From contig NZ_BOOJ01000003.1 in NCBI RefSeq assembly GCF_016863175.1, positions 1 to 59,439 of the forward strand: a DNA stretch of 59,439 nucleotides. The letters are read 5' to 3'. The stretch comes from Paraplanobispora siamensis. GTDB lineage: Bacteria; Actinomycetota; Actinomycetes; Streptosporangiales; Streptosporangiaceae. The notes under the pieces were generated by a model, which made no database searches, was not told the origin of the DNA, and worked only from the letters and a program-made list of their open reading frames with translations. The position numbers and the translations under genes are program-made. The stretch's first letter is position 1. Each line of letters opens with the position of its first letter. Shown piece after piece: positions 51,210 through 59,349 of the stretch.

Positions 51210-51473
51210 ATGCTGAACCATCCGTGGATCGTCTACGCGGTCGCCTTGCTGAACGTCCGGATCGACAAGGCGCGCAACGCCCCCACCCGCGGCGCCTCGG
51301 CCGTCGAGTGGGTCATCATCACCGCCATCATCGCCGGGGTCGCCCTCGGCCTCGCCACTCTCATCAGGACTCTCGTCCAGGACAAGCAAACGGAGATCTC
51401 CGACCAGTTCGGCGGAGGAGGGGGCGGGGGCGGCGACGGAGGCGGAGGTGACGGCGGTGGCGGAGAGCCGTGA
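51210..51473 (+). CDS. Flp/TadE-like pilin candidate with poly-Gly tail
   Basis: This is an 87-residue protein. A 27-residue leader ends in the prepilin-like site TRG-ASAVEWV, with Glu at position 5 of the mature part. One hydrophobic helix (IITAIIAGVALGLATLI) and a short polar part follow. The tail is 20 residues of Gly with a few Asp. Size and layout fit a class IVb Flp pilin, but the Gly-rich tail is atypical. It lies 2 bp behind tadC and overlaps the next tadE-like gene by 26 bp. Confidence 0.75.
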   Translation: MLNHPWIVYAVALLNVRIDKARNAPTRGASAVEWVIITAIIAGVALGLATLIRTLVQDKQTEISDQFGGGGGGGGDGGGGDGGGGEP

Positions 51474-51933
51474 CCCCGAGGGACGTGACGCGGGCAGCCG
51501 TGAGGTGGCGGGCCGCGGCGCGGAGAGCCGTGACCGGGAGCGGGGGGCCACCGCCGTCGAGCTCGCGATGATCATGCCGGTGGTGCTGATCGTCATCCTG
51601 CTCGTCGTGCAGTTCGCCCTGTGGTTCCACGGCCGGCAGGTGGCCGACGCCGCCGCGAGGGAGGGGGCCCGCCTGGCCAGGGTCGACACCGACTCCTGGC
51701 AGCAGGACGCCGAGTCGCGGGCGCGGGAGGTCCTGGAGGCCGTCGGGCCCGAGCTGCTCGGCGGGGCCACCGCCACGGCCTGGGAGCAGGACGACCGGCG
51801 CGGCGTGGAGATCACCGCCACCGCGGTCCAGGTCATCCCGCTGCTGCCGGCCACGACGTTCACCATCACCGCCCGCTTCGGCGGCCCGGTCGAGTGCTTC
51901 CGCCCCGACGACGGGAGTGAGGGATGCGAGTGA
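51448..51933 (+). CDS. tadE: TadE-like minor pilin
   Basis: The 161-residue protein has a charged leader ending in RERG-ATAVELAMIMPVVLIVILLV, the typical TadE processing site with Glu5. The helix is followed by HGRQVADAAAREGARLARV, the TadE signature. The GTG at 51448 has GGAGG 5 bp upstream and lies inside the Gly-rich codons of the preceding gene. It is probably a pseudopilin cleaved by a prepilin peptidase not seen in this window. Confidence 0.88.
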   Translation: MTAVAESRDPEGRDAGSREVAGRGAESRDRERGATAVELAMIMPVVLIVILLVVQFALWFHGRQVADAAAREGARLARVDTDSWQQDAESRAREVLEAVGPELLGGATATAWEQDDRRGVEITATAVQVIPLLPATTFTITARFGGPVECFRPDDGSEGCE

Positions 51934-52328
51934 GATCCCGGGACGACCGCGAGCGGGGCTCGCTCTCGGCGGAGACGGTGCTGCTCGCCCCGGTCTTCCT
52001 GCTGTTCCTGCTGTTCCTGGTCGGCGCCGGGCGGATCGTGGAGGCGCAGGGCGAGGTCAACGGCGCGGCCAGGGACGCGGCGCGGGCCGCCTCGGTCGAG
52101 CGCACCAGGAGCGAGGCCGAGACCGCGGCCACCGAGGCGGCGCAGGACTCCCTGCCGGACGAGTGCGAGCCCCAGGTCAGCCTCTCGGGCACGACCTGGG
52201 AGGAGGGCGGGCAGGTCAGGGTCGAGGTGAGCTGCTCGCTCGACCTGGGATTCCTCGGATTCGGCGCGGCCAAGGAGATCCGGGGCGACTCGGTCGTCCC
52301 GCTCGAGCAGTTCCGGAGGGTCGAGTGA
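51924..52328 (+). CDS. Second TadE-like protein
   Basis: The 134-residue protein repeats the plan: leader RDDRERG, then SLSAETVLLAPVFLLFLLFL with Glu5. EAQGEVNGAARDAARAAS follows, and a beta-rich C-terminus has two Cys (DECEPQ, VSCSLD). The ATG at 51924 overlaps the tadE end by 10 bp and has GGGAGTGAGGG in front. It is coupled to the next gene by GTGA. Confidence 0.85.
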   Translation: MRVRSRDDRERGSLSAETVLLAPVFLLFLLFLVGAGRIVEAQGEVNGAARDAARAASVERTRSEAETAATEAAQDSLPDECEPQVSLSGTTWEEGGQVRVEVSCSLDLGFLGFGAAKEIRGDSVVPLEQFRRVE

Positions 52329-52780
52329 ACCGGCCACCCCACGCCGAGGCGTCCCCGGTTCTCCGGCGGGAGCGGGGGTCGATGTCGGTCTTCACGGTGC
52401 TGTTCTCCGTGGTGGTCTTCCTGCTGGCCGGGTTGCTGGTGGACGGCGGGGCGGCGATCAACGCCCGGTTGCGGGCCTCGGACATCGCCGAGCAGGCCGC
52501 GCGGTCCGCCGCCGACCAGATCGACGTCGAGTACCTGCGCGAGACCAGCCGGGCCCGGCTGCTGGAGGGCGACAGCGTGTGCGCCGCGGCGGAGGAGATC
52601 GTCTCCGCGCACGCGTCCGGTGAGGTCCGGCTCGTCTCGTGCGAGCCCCGGCCGGAGGAGGTGGAGGTCGCCGTCTCCGTCCGCTGGACGGCGTTCTTCC
52701 TGGCCGCGCTGGGCTTCCCCGGCTCGGAGATGGAGGCCGTGGCCGTCGCGGGGCCGGACACCGGACAGGAGGCTCCATAA
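52325..52780 (+). CDS. TadG-like/pseudopilin protein
   Basis: The 151-residue protein has the leader LRRERG before SMSVFTVLFSVVVFLLAGLL, and here Glu5 is absent. VDGGAAINARLRASDIAEQAARSAADQ matches the TadG/TadE 'helicase/secretion neighbourhood' proteins of actinobacteria. Two Cys (SVCAAAEE, LVSCEP) may form a disulfide. The GTG at 52325 overlaps the previous stop. A 96 bp gap with no visible gene separates it from the next one. Confidence 0.8.
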   Translation: MNRPPHAEASPVLRRERGSMSVFTVLFSVVVFLLAGLLVDGGAAINARLRASDIAEQAARSAADQIDVEYLRETSRARLLEGDSVCAAAEEIVSAHASGEVRLVSCEPRPEEVEVAVSVRWTAFFLAALGFPGSEMEAVAVAGPDTGQEAP

Positions 52781-52876
52781 CCGGTCGGGCCGATTGCAAT
52801 GAAGCGCCAGACCGATTAGGGCCGACCACTGGCCGAGCCGGGGACAGAAGACCACGCTGGACATGGAGGGAGACGC

Positions 52877-55800
52877 ATGCCGACGCGACAGCCCATGCGC
52901 ATCGAGCCCAAGCGCACCGCTGGCGACCTGTTCGCCGGATTCGGGGCGCTGATCGTGCTGATCGCGCTCGTCGGCGGGGTCCCCTACGCACTGCTCAGGT
53001 TCGCGGGTCCGCCGCTCCCGCCCGAGCTGCTCGACCTCGACCTGATGAACAGCCAGGTCGGCACGGGGACGCTCGTCGCGATCCTGGTGCTGCTGGTCTG
53101 GCTGGCCTGGCTCCAGCTGGTCGTGTGCGTGATCGTCGAGCTCTACGCCGGGCTCCGCAGGGTCGGCATGCCCGCCAGGGTCCCGATGTCGGGCGGCACC
53201 CAGGTGCTGGCCAACCGGCTGGTCTCGGCGGTGCTGCTGCTGTTCACCGTCTCGGCGGTCGCCGTACCGATGATGCGGACGGCCGGCCCGCCCGTCCGCC
53301 CCCTCCCCGCCGCCGCGACCCTGGACACGCCCCCGCCGAGCGCCGATCGGGCGCCGCTGGCCCCGGTGGAGAAGGCCAAGAAGGTCTACGTGGTCCAGCC
53401 GCCCCACGGCCGGCACCACGAGAGCCTGTGGGAGATCGCGGAGAAGTGCCTCGGCGACGGCCGCCGCTATCCGGAGATCTACCGGCTCAACCAGCACAAG
53501 GAGCAGCCCGACGGCAGCCGTCTCCACATGGCCGACCTGATCAGGCCCGGCTGGGTCCTCGACATGCCGGACGACGCCAGGAACATCCACGTCGTCCCCG
53601 CGACCCAGAGCCGCGCCGCCACCCTCGACGAGCACCCCGGCAAGCCCGCCGAACTCGACGGCCGCACCCAGTACTTCACTCCCGGCGGCGCCGACCCCGT
53701 GGAACGTCCCCCGGTCACCGAGCGGGACACCCCGGCCGACGACCGGGACACCTCGGTCCTGCCGAGCCGTCAGACGGACCGGCCCGGTACGGCACGGGAC
53801 ACCGGCCCCGGCGACCGCCCGGCCGTGGTCACCGACCGGGACGGGCGTCCGCAGGAGGCCGCCGACCAGGGCGGACGCCCACGGGACGTCACCGACCTGG
53901 GCCGGGTGGGAGGCGGCGACTCCGGGACGGCGGCCGGCGACGACCTGCCGGACTCCGTACGGGACCCCGGAGGGGAGGCGGGACAGGACTCCGTACGGAA
54001 TCCCGGAGCCGGATCCGGACAGGACTCCGCCGAGGGCTCCGAACGTGGCTCCGGGCACGAGGAGGGAGAGGAAGACGAGTCGGTTCAGGGATCCGGGAAG
54101 GGCGACGGCCGGCGTCCCGCGACCGGAAAGGACGGCTCGGGGTCCGCAGCCGGACAGGAAGGACCGGGGCCGGCTCAGGGGGCCGGGCAGGACGACAACC
54201 GGGGCCCCGCGGGCGGGGACGTGGAGGAGGACTCCGGGCTGGGACCGCTGGACTACCTGGCGGGCGCCTCGCTCGCCGCGGCCGGGTTGCTGGTGGCGCT
54301 CGGCCGCAGGCGCAGGGAACAGCTCTGGCACCGGGCGTTCGGGCGCAGGATCACCCGGCCGCGGGAGGACGCGGCCCAGGCGGAGCTGGCGCTCAGGCTG
54401 GGCGCCGACGCACCGGGCAGCCGGATGCTGGACCTCGGGCTGCGGCTGCTGGGCAGGTCCCTGGCGGCCGGGGGACGGGTTCCCCCGACGATCTACGCCG
54501 CCCACCTGTCCCCGCGCCACCTCGACCTGTGGATCCACCCGCCGGAGCCGCAGGCCCCCGAGCCCTGGGAGGCGCACGACGGGGGCCAGGTGTGGCGGCT
54601 GCCCGCGCACGAGGGCAGGATGATCGACGAGCAGGGGCTGGCCGGGGCGCCGGCGCCGTACCCGGGACTGGTCTCCCTCGGTTCCACCGGCGAGGGACGG
54701 GTGCTCGTCGACCTGGAGGCGGCCCACGGGCTGATCAGCCTCACCGGGGTACGGACCGTCCCGGCGCTGGCCGCGCTCGCCGTCGAGCTGGCCACCAACC
54801 GCTGGTCCGACCGGATGCGCGTCACGCTCGTCGGCTTCGGCGAGGAGCTGACCGCGATCGCCCCCGACCGGATCAGATACGCGGCGAGCCTGGCCGAGGT
54901 CCTGCCGGAGCTGGAGGCCGAGGCGCGGACGGGGGAGGGCGGCCACGGCGCGGAGGTGCTCACCGGGCGGATCACCGGCCGCGCGGCCGACCCCGCCTGG
55001 TCACCGCACTACCTGCTGTCGGCGATCACCCCCAACGCCGAGGAGGCCGACCTGCTGGCGGTGCTCGCCCGCAAGGGCGTCCGGACGGCCCGCGGGTACG
55101 TCATCGCGGGCGAGGTCCCGCACGCCACGTGGAACTGGGAGATCACCGAGGACGGCCGGGCCACGATGGACGCGCTCGGCTTCGAGGTGGACGCCCAGCT
55201 GCTGCCGCGGCGGCACTACCGGGCGCTGATCGACCTGTTCCGCACGGCCGGGCGGTTCGAGGGCGAACCGCTGCCCGACGAGCCCGAGCCGGTCAGCCAG
55301 GCGCCCTCGGTCGAGGTCCGCATCCTCGGCCCGGTCGAGATCGCCGGTCCGCCGCCGATGGAGGAGGGCAGGGCCGCGCTCGCCGTCGAGCTCGTCGTCT
55401 ACCTGGCGACCCACCCCGGCGGCGTCCACCCGGTCGTGCTCGGCGGCGTCCTGTGGCCGCGCGGGGTGCAGGCCGTGGTGCGGGACGCCACGATCGCCCG
55501 CGTCGCCGCCTGGCTCGGCTCCGACTCCGCCGGGCGGCCCAATCTGTTCACCGACGAGGACGGCAGGCTCAGGCTCGGTCCCGGCGTGCGCACGGACTGG
55601 GCGCTCTTCCGCGCCTTCGTCCACCAGTCGCACACGGACGCCGCGGCGCGCGCCGTGCTGCTGGACAAGGCCCTCGGCCTGGTGCGCGGCCCGCTGCTGA
55701 ACGGCCGCCCGCGAGGCCGCTACGCGTGGCTGGCCGCCGACGACCTCGAGTACGACGTGGCGGCGAGCGTCGCCGACGCGGCGCACCGGCTCTGCGAGAT

Positions 55801-56065
55801 ACGGCTGGCGCACGGCGAGCCCGACCGGGCGGTGGCCGCGGTCCGGGCGGGACTGCTGCTGGCCGCCGACGACGAGGGGCTCTGGCGGGACCTGCTGCGG
55901 GCCACCCAGATGACCGGTGACCCCGCCCGGCTGCGGGCGGTGGCCGACGCCCTGCACCGGCGGGCCGCCTCCCATCCGTACGGCGGGGGGATGGCGCCGG
56001 AGACGGAGGCGCTCATCGACGAGTTGCTGCCCACGTGGCGGATGAGCTCGGCGCCCTCGGCATGA
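52877..56065 (+). CDS. Membrane protein with LysM domain and C-terminal BTAD (transcriptional activator-like) domain
   Basis: The 1062-residue protein has three N-terminal helices (about 18-42, 60-85, 112-135). A LysM-like domain follows (VYVVQPPHGRHHESLWEIAE ... LIRPGWVLDMP, about 170-233) and then about 220 residues of low-complexity Asp/Gly/Pro-rich repeats. A fourth helix (LDYLAGASLAAAGLLVALG, about 456-474) leads into a large cytoplasmic part ending in a BTAD-type TPR domain (VEVRILGPVEIAG ... GRYAWLAADDLEYDVAASVA, about 813-1060). No DNA-binding helix-turn-helix of the SARP type is clear. It probably links the envelope to a cytoplasmic partner in the Tad context. The ATG at 52877 has GGAGGGAGA upstream. 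Confidence 0.82.
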   Translation: MPTRQPMRIEPKRTAGDLFAGFGALIVLIALVGGVPYALLRFAGPPLPPELLDLDLMNSQVGTGTLVAILVLLVWLAWLQLVVCVIVELYAGLRRVGMPARVPMSGGTQVLANRLVSAVLLLFTVSAVAVPMMRTAGPPVRPLPAAATLDTPPPSADRAPLAPVEKAKKVYVVQPPHGRHHESLWEIAEKCLGDGRRYPEIYRLNQHKEQPDGSRLHMADLIRPGWVLDMPDDARNIHVVPATQSRAATLDEHPGKPAELDGRTQYFTPGGADPVERPPVTERDTPADDRDTSVLPSRQTDRPGTARDTGPGDRPAVVTDRDGRPQEAADQGGRPRDVTDLGRVGGGDSGTAAGDDLPDSVRDPGGEAGQDSVRNPGAGSGQDSAEGSERGSGHEEGEEDESVQGSGKGDGRRPATGKDGSGSAAGQEGPGPAQGAGQDDNRGPAGGDVEEDSGLGPLDYLAGASLAAAGLLVALGRRRREQLWHRAFGRRITRPREDAAQAELALRLGADAPGSRMLDLGLRLLGRSLAAGGRVPPTIYAAHLSPRHLDLWIHPPEPQAPEPWEAHDGGQVWRLPAHEGRMIDEQGLAGAPAPYPGLVSLGSTGEGRVLVDLEAAHGLISLTGVRTVPALAALAVELATNRWSDRMRVTLVGFGEELTAIAPDRIRYAASLAEVLPELEAEARTGEGGHGAEVLTGRITGRAADPAWSPHYLLSAITPNAEEADLLAVLARKGVRTARGYVIAGEVPHATWNWEITEDGRATMDALGFEVDAQLLPRRHYRALIDLFRTAGRFEGEPLPDEPEPVSQAPSVEVRILGPVEIAGPPPMEEGRAALAVELVVYLATHPGGVHPVVLGGVLWPRGVQAVVRDATIARVAAWLGSDSAGRPNLFTDEDGRLRLGPGVRTDWALFRAFVHQSHTDAAARAVLLDKALGLVRGPLLNGRPRGRYAWLAADDLEYDVAASVADAAHRLCEIRLAHGEPDRAVAAVRAGLLLAADDEGLWRDLLRATQMTGDPARLRAVADALHRRAASHPYGGGMAPETEALIDELLPTWRMSSAPSA

Positions 56066-56814
56066 GCGCGCGCGGCAGAGCGGCCATGCCGATCCGCGCA
56101 TACCGCTGGTCCCCTACGGCGCGCGCTTCTAGCGTGATCGGCGTGGGTGCCGTGATCGTGCTGGCGCTGACCGGGCTGACGGGCTGTTCCCCGCCGGCCG
56201 ACGAGACGTTCGTCCCGGCCGACCGGCCGGCGGGCACGCCGTCCGCGTCGGCTCCGGGCGTCTCCTCCAGTCCGTCCGGCTCGCCGTCGCCCGCCGGGAG
56301 CCCGCTGAAGCCCGAGAGCATCCGGGTGGCGCCGGGCGTGCGGGTGACGGTCGAGCCCCCGGCCACGGCCGACCCCGCGACCGCCGAGATGATCGCCGCC
56401 TTCCGCGACTACTACGCCGGGTCCCTGCGGGTGGTGGCCGCCGGGGAGAACGGCCCGGCGCAGGGCGACACCGCCTATCTCGACCTCCTCGGCGAGGACG
56501 CGGTCCGGCAGGACCACGCGTGGGTGTCCGGCTACCGGGACAAGCACCGGGCGCTGCGCGGGACGACGCGGCTGTACGGGTTCGAGGCCGAGCCGCTGGA
56601 GCGCGGCGTACGGCTCAACGTGTGCGTGGACATGTCGCGCACCCGGACGGTGGACACGCGCACGGGCCGGACGGTCCCGGGGCGGGACGAGTGGATGCGC
56701 AGGCCCTTCCTGCACGCCGCCGACATGTGGGAGGACGGCGACGGCGTGCGCCGGATCCAGTACCTGCGCCACGCCCTGTATCCCAGCGAGCGAGCCGAGA
56801 GGTGCATCCGATGA
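56062..56814 (+). CDS. Lipoprotein of unknown function in the Tad operon
   Basis: The 250-residue protein has a signal with lipobox LTGC (VLALTGLTGCSPP, Cys near 42) and a Ser/Pro-rich linker. A domain of about 150 residues follows (AEMIAAFRDYYAGSLRVVAA ... VRLNVCVDMSRTRTVDTRTG), resembling a stalk or NTF2-like fold. The ATG at 56062 overlaps the previous stop (ATGA). It sits on the outer face of the membrane. I do not recognise the family. Confidence 0.8.
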   Translation: MSARGRAAMPIRAYRWSPTARASSVIGVGAVIVLALTGLTGCSPPADETFVPADRPAGTPSASAPGVSSSPSGSPSPAGSPLKPESIRVAPGVRVTVEPPATADPATAEMIAAFRDYYAGSLRVVAAGENGPAQGDTAYLDLLGEDAVRQDHAWVSGYRDKHRALRGTTRLYGFEAEPLERGVRLNVCVDMSRTRTVDTRTGRTVPGRDEWMRRPFLHAADMWEDGDGVRRIQYLRHALYPSERAERCIR

Positions 56815-57779
56815 TCACGAATGGGATCGCCGTGGGGACCCTGCTGCTCGCGATGGGTACGGCGGCACCCGCCGTACCGGCCGGGGTGGGTCCGGCGGTG
56901 ACGGCCGAGCCGCCCTCCGGGGAGGGCTTCCAGGACGGCCGTACGGCCGGCGTCCGGCTGCAGAACTCCCAGATCGTCATCACCGGGAACGGCCTGCGGG
57001 GCGGTGCGGGCGACGGTTACCGGATCAAGCGCCCGTGCTGGTACGAGCCGGGCAAGGACGCGAGCGGCATGCTGGAGTCGCAGGAGAGCCTGCGGGCCTG
57101 GTGGTTCCGCTTCACCCCGAACCCGACCGAGGAGAAGTTCCAGGAGTTCCTCAAGCAGTTCAAGGACAAGATCGGCAAGCCGGGGCGATGGTGGGCGCCC
57201 GCGTACAACGCGGCCGATCCCAACGGCCACTCCTGCTGGAACGGGCTGGAGCCCTTCGTGTGGGTGCCGCCCGGGACCACCCCTCCGGCCGGGATCACCC
57301 TGGCCGAGCTCGTCGAGATCGCCCGCGCCGCGCTGACCGTGCCCGAGCCGCGGATCAAGCTCAGTCCGGACGCCAAGAGCTACGTCAACCTGCCGACCTG
57401 GGTCTGGCTGGACGGCGTCGGGGCGCCCACCCGCTCGGTGACGGCCACGATCCCGGGCTTCATGAGCGCGACCGTCACCGCCACCCTGGAGGACATCCGG
57501 ATCGACCCCGGCACCACCGCGGACCGCGCCGAGGTCAGGGAGGACTGCGGGCCGGGCGGCAGGCCGTACACCAGGGGCGCCGAGTTCACCTGCGGCGTGC
57601 GCTATCTCCGCGCTTCGGCCGACCAGCCGCGGGAGGTCTACGAGCTGACGGTGACCACCGTCTGGCCCGTGGAGGTCGAGGACGACGTGGTCCCCTTCGC
57701 CTACGACCCCGTCGAGGTCGAGGCCACCCGGGACGTCCCGGTGGGCGAGGTGCAGAGCACGGTCAGGGGCAACCGCTGA
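56811..57779 (+). CDS. Secreted protein of unknown function ending the Tad operon
   Basis: The 322-residue protein begins with a short signal peptide (MITNGIAVGTLLLAMGTAAP). The mature part has four Cys (KRPCWYEPG, GHSCWNG, REDCGPGG, FTCGVRY), likely two disulfides, and many Trp. VTATIPGFMSATVTATLEDI suggests a beta-sandwich. The ATG overlaps the lipoprotein stop. Co-translation with the lipoprotein suggests they act together at the cell surface, perhaps with the pilus. Confidence 0.8.
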   Translation: MITNGIAVGTLLLAMGTAAPAVPAGVGPAVTAEPPSGEGFQDGRTAGVRLQNSQIVITGNGLRGGAGDGYRIKRPCWYEPGKDASGMLESQESLRAWWFRFTPNPTEEKFQEFLKQFKDKIGKPGRWWAPAYNAADPNGHSCWNGLEPFVWVPPGTTPPAGITLAELVEIARAALTVPEPRIKLSPDAKSYVNLPTWVWLDGVGAPTRSVTATIPGFMSATVTATLEDIRIDPGTTADRAEVREDCGPGGRPYTRGAEFTCGVRYLRASADQPREVYELTVTTVWPVEVEDDVVPFAYDPVEVEATRDVPVGEVQSTVRGNR

Positions 57780-57838
57780 CGTCCGGCCGACAGGGCCTTC
57801 ATTCACGCCGTACGGCTCCACGGATCGTCGAACACTAT

Positions 57839-57881
57839 GGAATGAACCATTCCGTTCTGATATATTGGAACCGAACGTTCC
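57839..57881. promoter_or_regulatory. Two related palindromic operators before the NmrA-like gene
   Basis: GGAATGAACCATTCC (57839-57853) and GGAACCGAACGTTCC (57867-57881) are both perfect inverted repeats at the arms, 28 bp apart, and each is followed by GTTCTG. Between them GATATAT could be a -10 box. This is typical of a TetR- or HxlR-type operator, but no such regulator is encoded here. Confidence 0.65.
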
Positions 57882-57914
57882 GTTCTGGAGTGTCCAGTGC
57901 AAAAGGAGCCATCC

Positions 57915-58739
57915 ATGACGATCCTCGTGACCGGGGCCACCGGAACCGTCGGCCGCCACGTCGTCGACCACCTCCTCCACGCCGGTCTGCCGGTCCGGGC
58001 CCTGACGCGCGACCCGGCGAAGGCGGACCTCCCCCGGGAGGTCGAGGTCGTCGGCGGCGACCTCGCGGTGACCGACAGCCTCACGGCGGCGATGGAGGGC
58101 GTCACCGCGGTCCATCTGATCAACTTCGGCGGGGACGACTACGCGCCGCTGCCCAACGGCCGGGAGATCGTGCAACTGGCCGCCAAGTCCGGCGTACGGC
58201 GGGCCACGGTCCTGGGCGGCCGGGCCGACGGGAGCATGGAGGAGGCCCTGGCCGGCGGCGAGGTGGAATGGACCCTGCTCAACCCGGTCGAGTTCATGGC
58301 CAACACGCTCACGTGGTGGGCGGAGTCGGTCCGTGCCGAGGCAGTGGTGCGGGAGCCGTTCGGCGGCCGGCTGAGCGCCATGATCCATGAGGCCGACATC
58401 GGCGCGGTGGCGGCGACGATCCTGGGCCGGGGCGGTCACGGGGGCAGGACCTACGTCCTGACGGGTCCCGAGGCGCTGACGACCGTGCGGAAGGTGGAGA
58501 TCCTCGGCGAGGCGGTCGGCAGGGAGATCCGCTTCGTCGAGCTCACCGAGGAGCAGGCGCGTGACAAGTGGCGGAGCGAGGGGATGGGGGAGGAGTTCAT
58601 CGAGTTCCTCGTCACGGCGCTCGGGAGCACGCCGGAGGAGGGGTACACGGTGGTCCCGACCGTCGAGCAGATCACCGGCCGGGCCCCGCGCACCTTCGCC
58701 CGCTGGGCCGCCGAGCACGCCGACGCCTTCCGCCCCTGA
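57915..58739 (+). CDS. NmrA-like NAD(P)-binding oxidoreductase
   Basis: The 274-residue atypical SDR has the N-terminal motif MTILVTGATGTVGRHVVDHL (GxxGxxG), VRALTRDPAKA for NADP selection, and WTLLNPVEFMANTLTW. It lacks the YxxxK dyad, like NmrA/QOR2 proteins that sense redox or reduce quinones. The ATG at 57915 has AAAGGAG 6 bp upstream. It stands alone under two strong palindromes, so it is probably inducible. Its substrate is unknown. Confidence 0.9.
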   Translation: MTILVTGATGTVGRHVVDHLLHAGLPVRALTRDPAKADLPREVEVVGGDLAVTDSLTAAMEGVTAVHLINFGGDDYAPLPNGREIVQLAAKSGVRRATVLGGRADGSMEEALAGGEVEWTLLNPVEFMANTLTWWAESVRAEAVVREPFGGRLSAMIHEADIGAVAATILGRGGHGGRTYVLTGPEALTTVRKVEILGEAVGREIRFVELTEEQARDKWRSEGMGEEFIEFLVTALGSTPEEGYTVVPTVEQITGRAPRTFARWAAEHADAFRP

Positions 58740-58755
58740 ACGGGCCGTCCAGGCG

Positions 58756-58798
58756 GCGGGAACCCCGGCCCGGGAATGCTCCGGGCCGGGGTTCCCGC
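58756..58798. terminator. Shared terminator of the NmrA-like gene and ogt
   Basis: GCGGGAACCCCGGCCCGG (58756-58773) pairs perfectly with CCGGGCCGGGGTTCCCGC (58781-58798), an 18 bp stem with a 7 bp loop. It lies between two convergent genes. Confidence 0.8.
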
Positions 58799-58808
58799 GC
58801 GTACCGGG

Positions 58809-59309
58809 TCAGCGGGTCTTCGCCTCGTGGTCCAGCAGCCACTGCTTGACCGGGGTGCCGTAGTAGTAGCCTCCGAAGCCGCCGGTGGAGGGCAGGACGC
58901 GGTGGCACGGCACGAACGGGGCGATCAGGTTCTGCGCGCAGGCCGAGCCCGCGGCCCTGGCCGCGGTCCGGGGCAGCCCCGCGCGCTCGGCCAGTTCGGC
59001 GTAGCTGATCGTGATCCCCGCGGGCACCTCCCGCAGAGCGGTCAGCAGCCGCTGCCGGGTGGGCGTGCCCGGCTGGCTCACCGGCACACTGTCCAGGGCC
59101 TTCAGATCGCCGTCCAGATAGTCCCGTACGGCCTGCGCGGCATGCCCGAGGTCGTCGACCCGCTCCAGGCCCTCGGCCTGCAAAGCGGGCGAGAGCCGCT
59201 CGAACATCGTGTGCGGATCACCGGTGAACCCGGCCGCGACGAGAACGCCCTCCCGAGAGAGCAACGCCAGCGGCCCGGCCGGTGTGGAAAGGACCTGTGC
59301 TTCGATCAT
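58809..59309 (-). CDS. ogt: Methylated-DNA--protein-cysteine methyltransferase (Ogt)
   Basis: The 166-residue repair protein transfers O6-alkyl groups from guanine to its own Cys. The active-site motif PCHRVL (near residue 136) is preceded by TISYAELAERAGLPRTAARAAGSA, the DNA-binding helix-turn-helix with the Arg finger, and by AQNLIAPFV. The N-terminal Ada-type domain is degenerate, as usual in Ogt. Length is normal. A 12 bp perfect palindrome lies 29 bp before the start. Confidence 0.95.
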   Translation of the reverse strand: MIEAQVLSTPAGPLALLSREGVLVAAGFTGDPHTMFERLSPALQAEGLERVDDLGHAAQAVRDYLDGDLKALDSVPVSQPGTPTRQRLLTALREVPAGITISYAELAERAGLPRTAARAAGSACAQNLIAPFVPCHRVLPSTGGFGGYYYGTPVKQWLLDHEAKTR

Positions 59310-59337
59310 CGTGGTGTCTCCTTCTCATGAGGTCGTG

Positions 59338-59349
59338 AATTCGCGAATT
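59338..59349. promoter_or_regulatory. Perfect palindrome upstream of ogt
   Basis: AATTCGCGAATT is a 12 bp perfect palindrome, AT-rich at its ends, about 29 bp upstream of the ogt ATG. It could be an operator or part of the promoter. Confidence 0.4.

Noticed and set aside
51866-54946. 1026-codon minus-strand open frame across tadE to the LysM gene
   Set aside because: It runs against five coupled plus-strand genes with pilin and LysM motifs. It is a compositional artefact.
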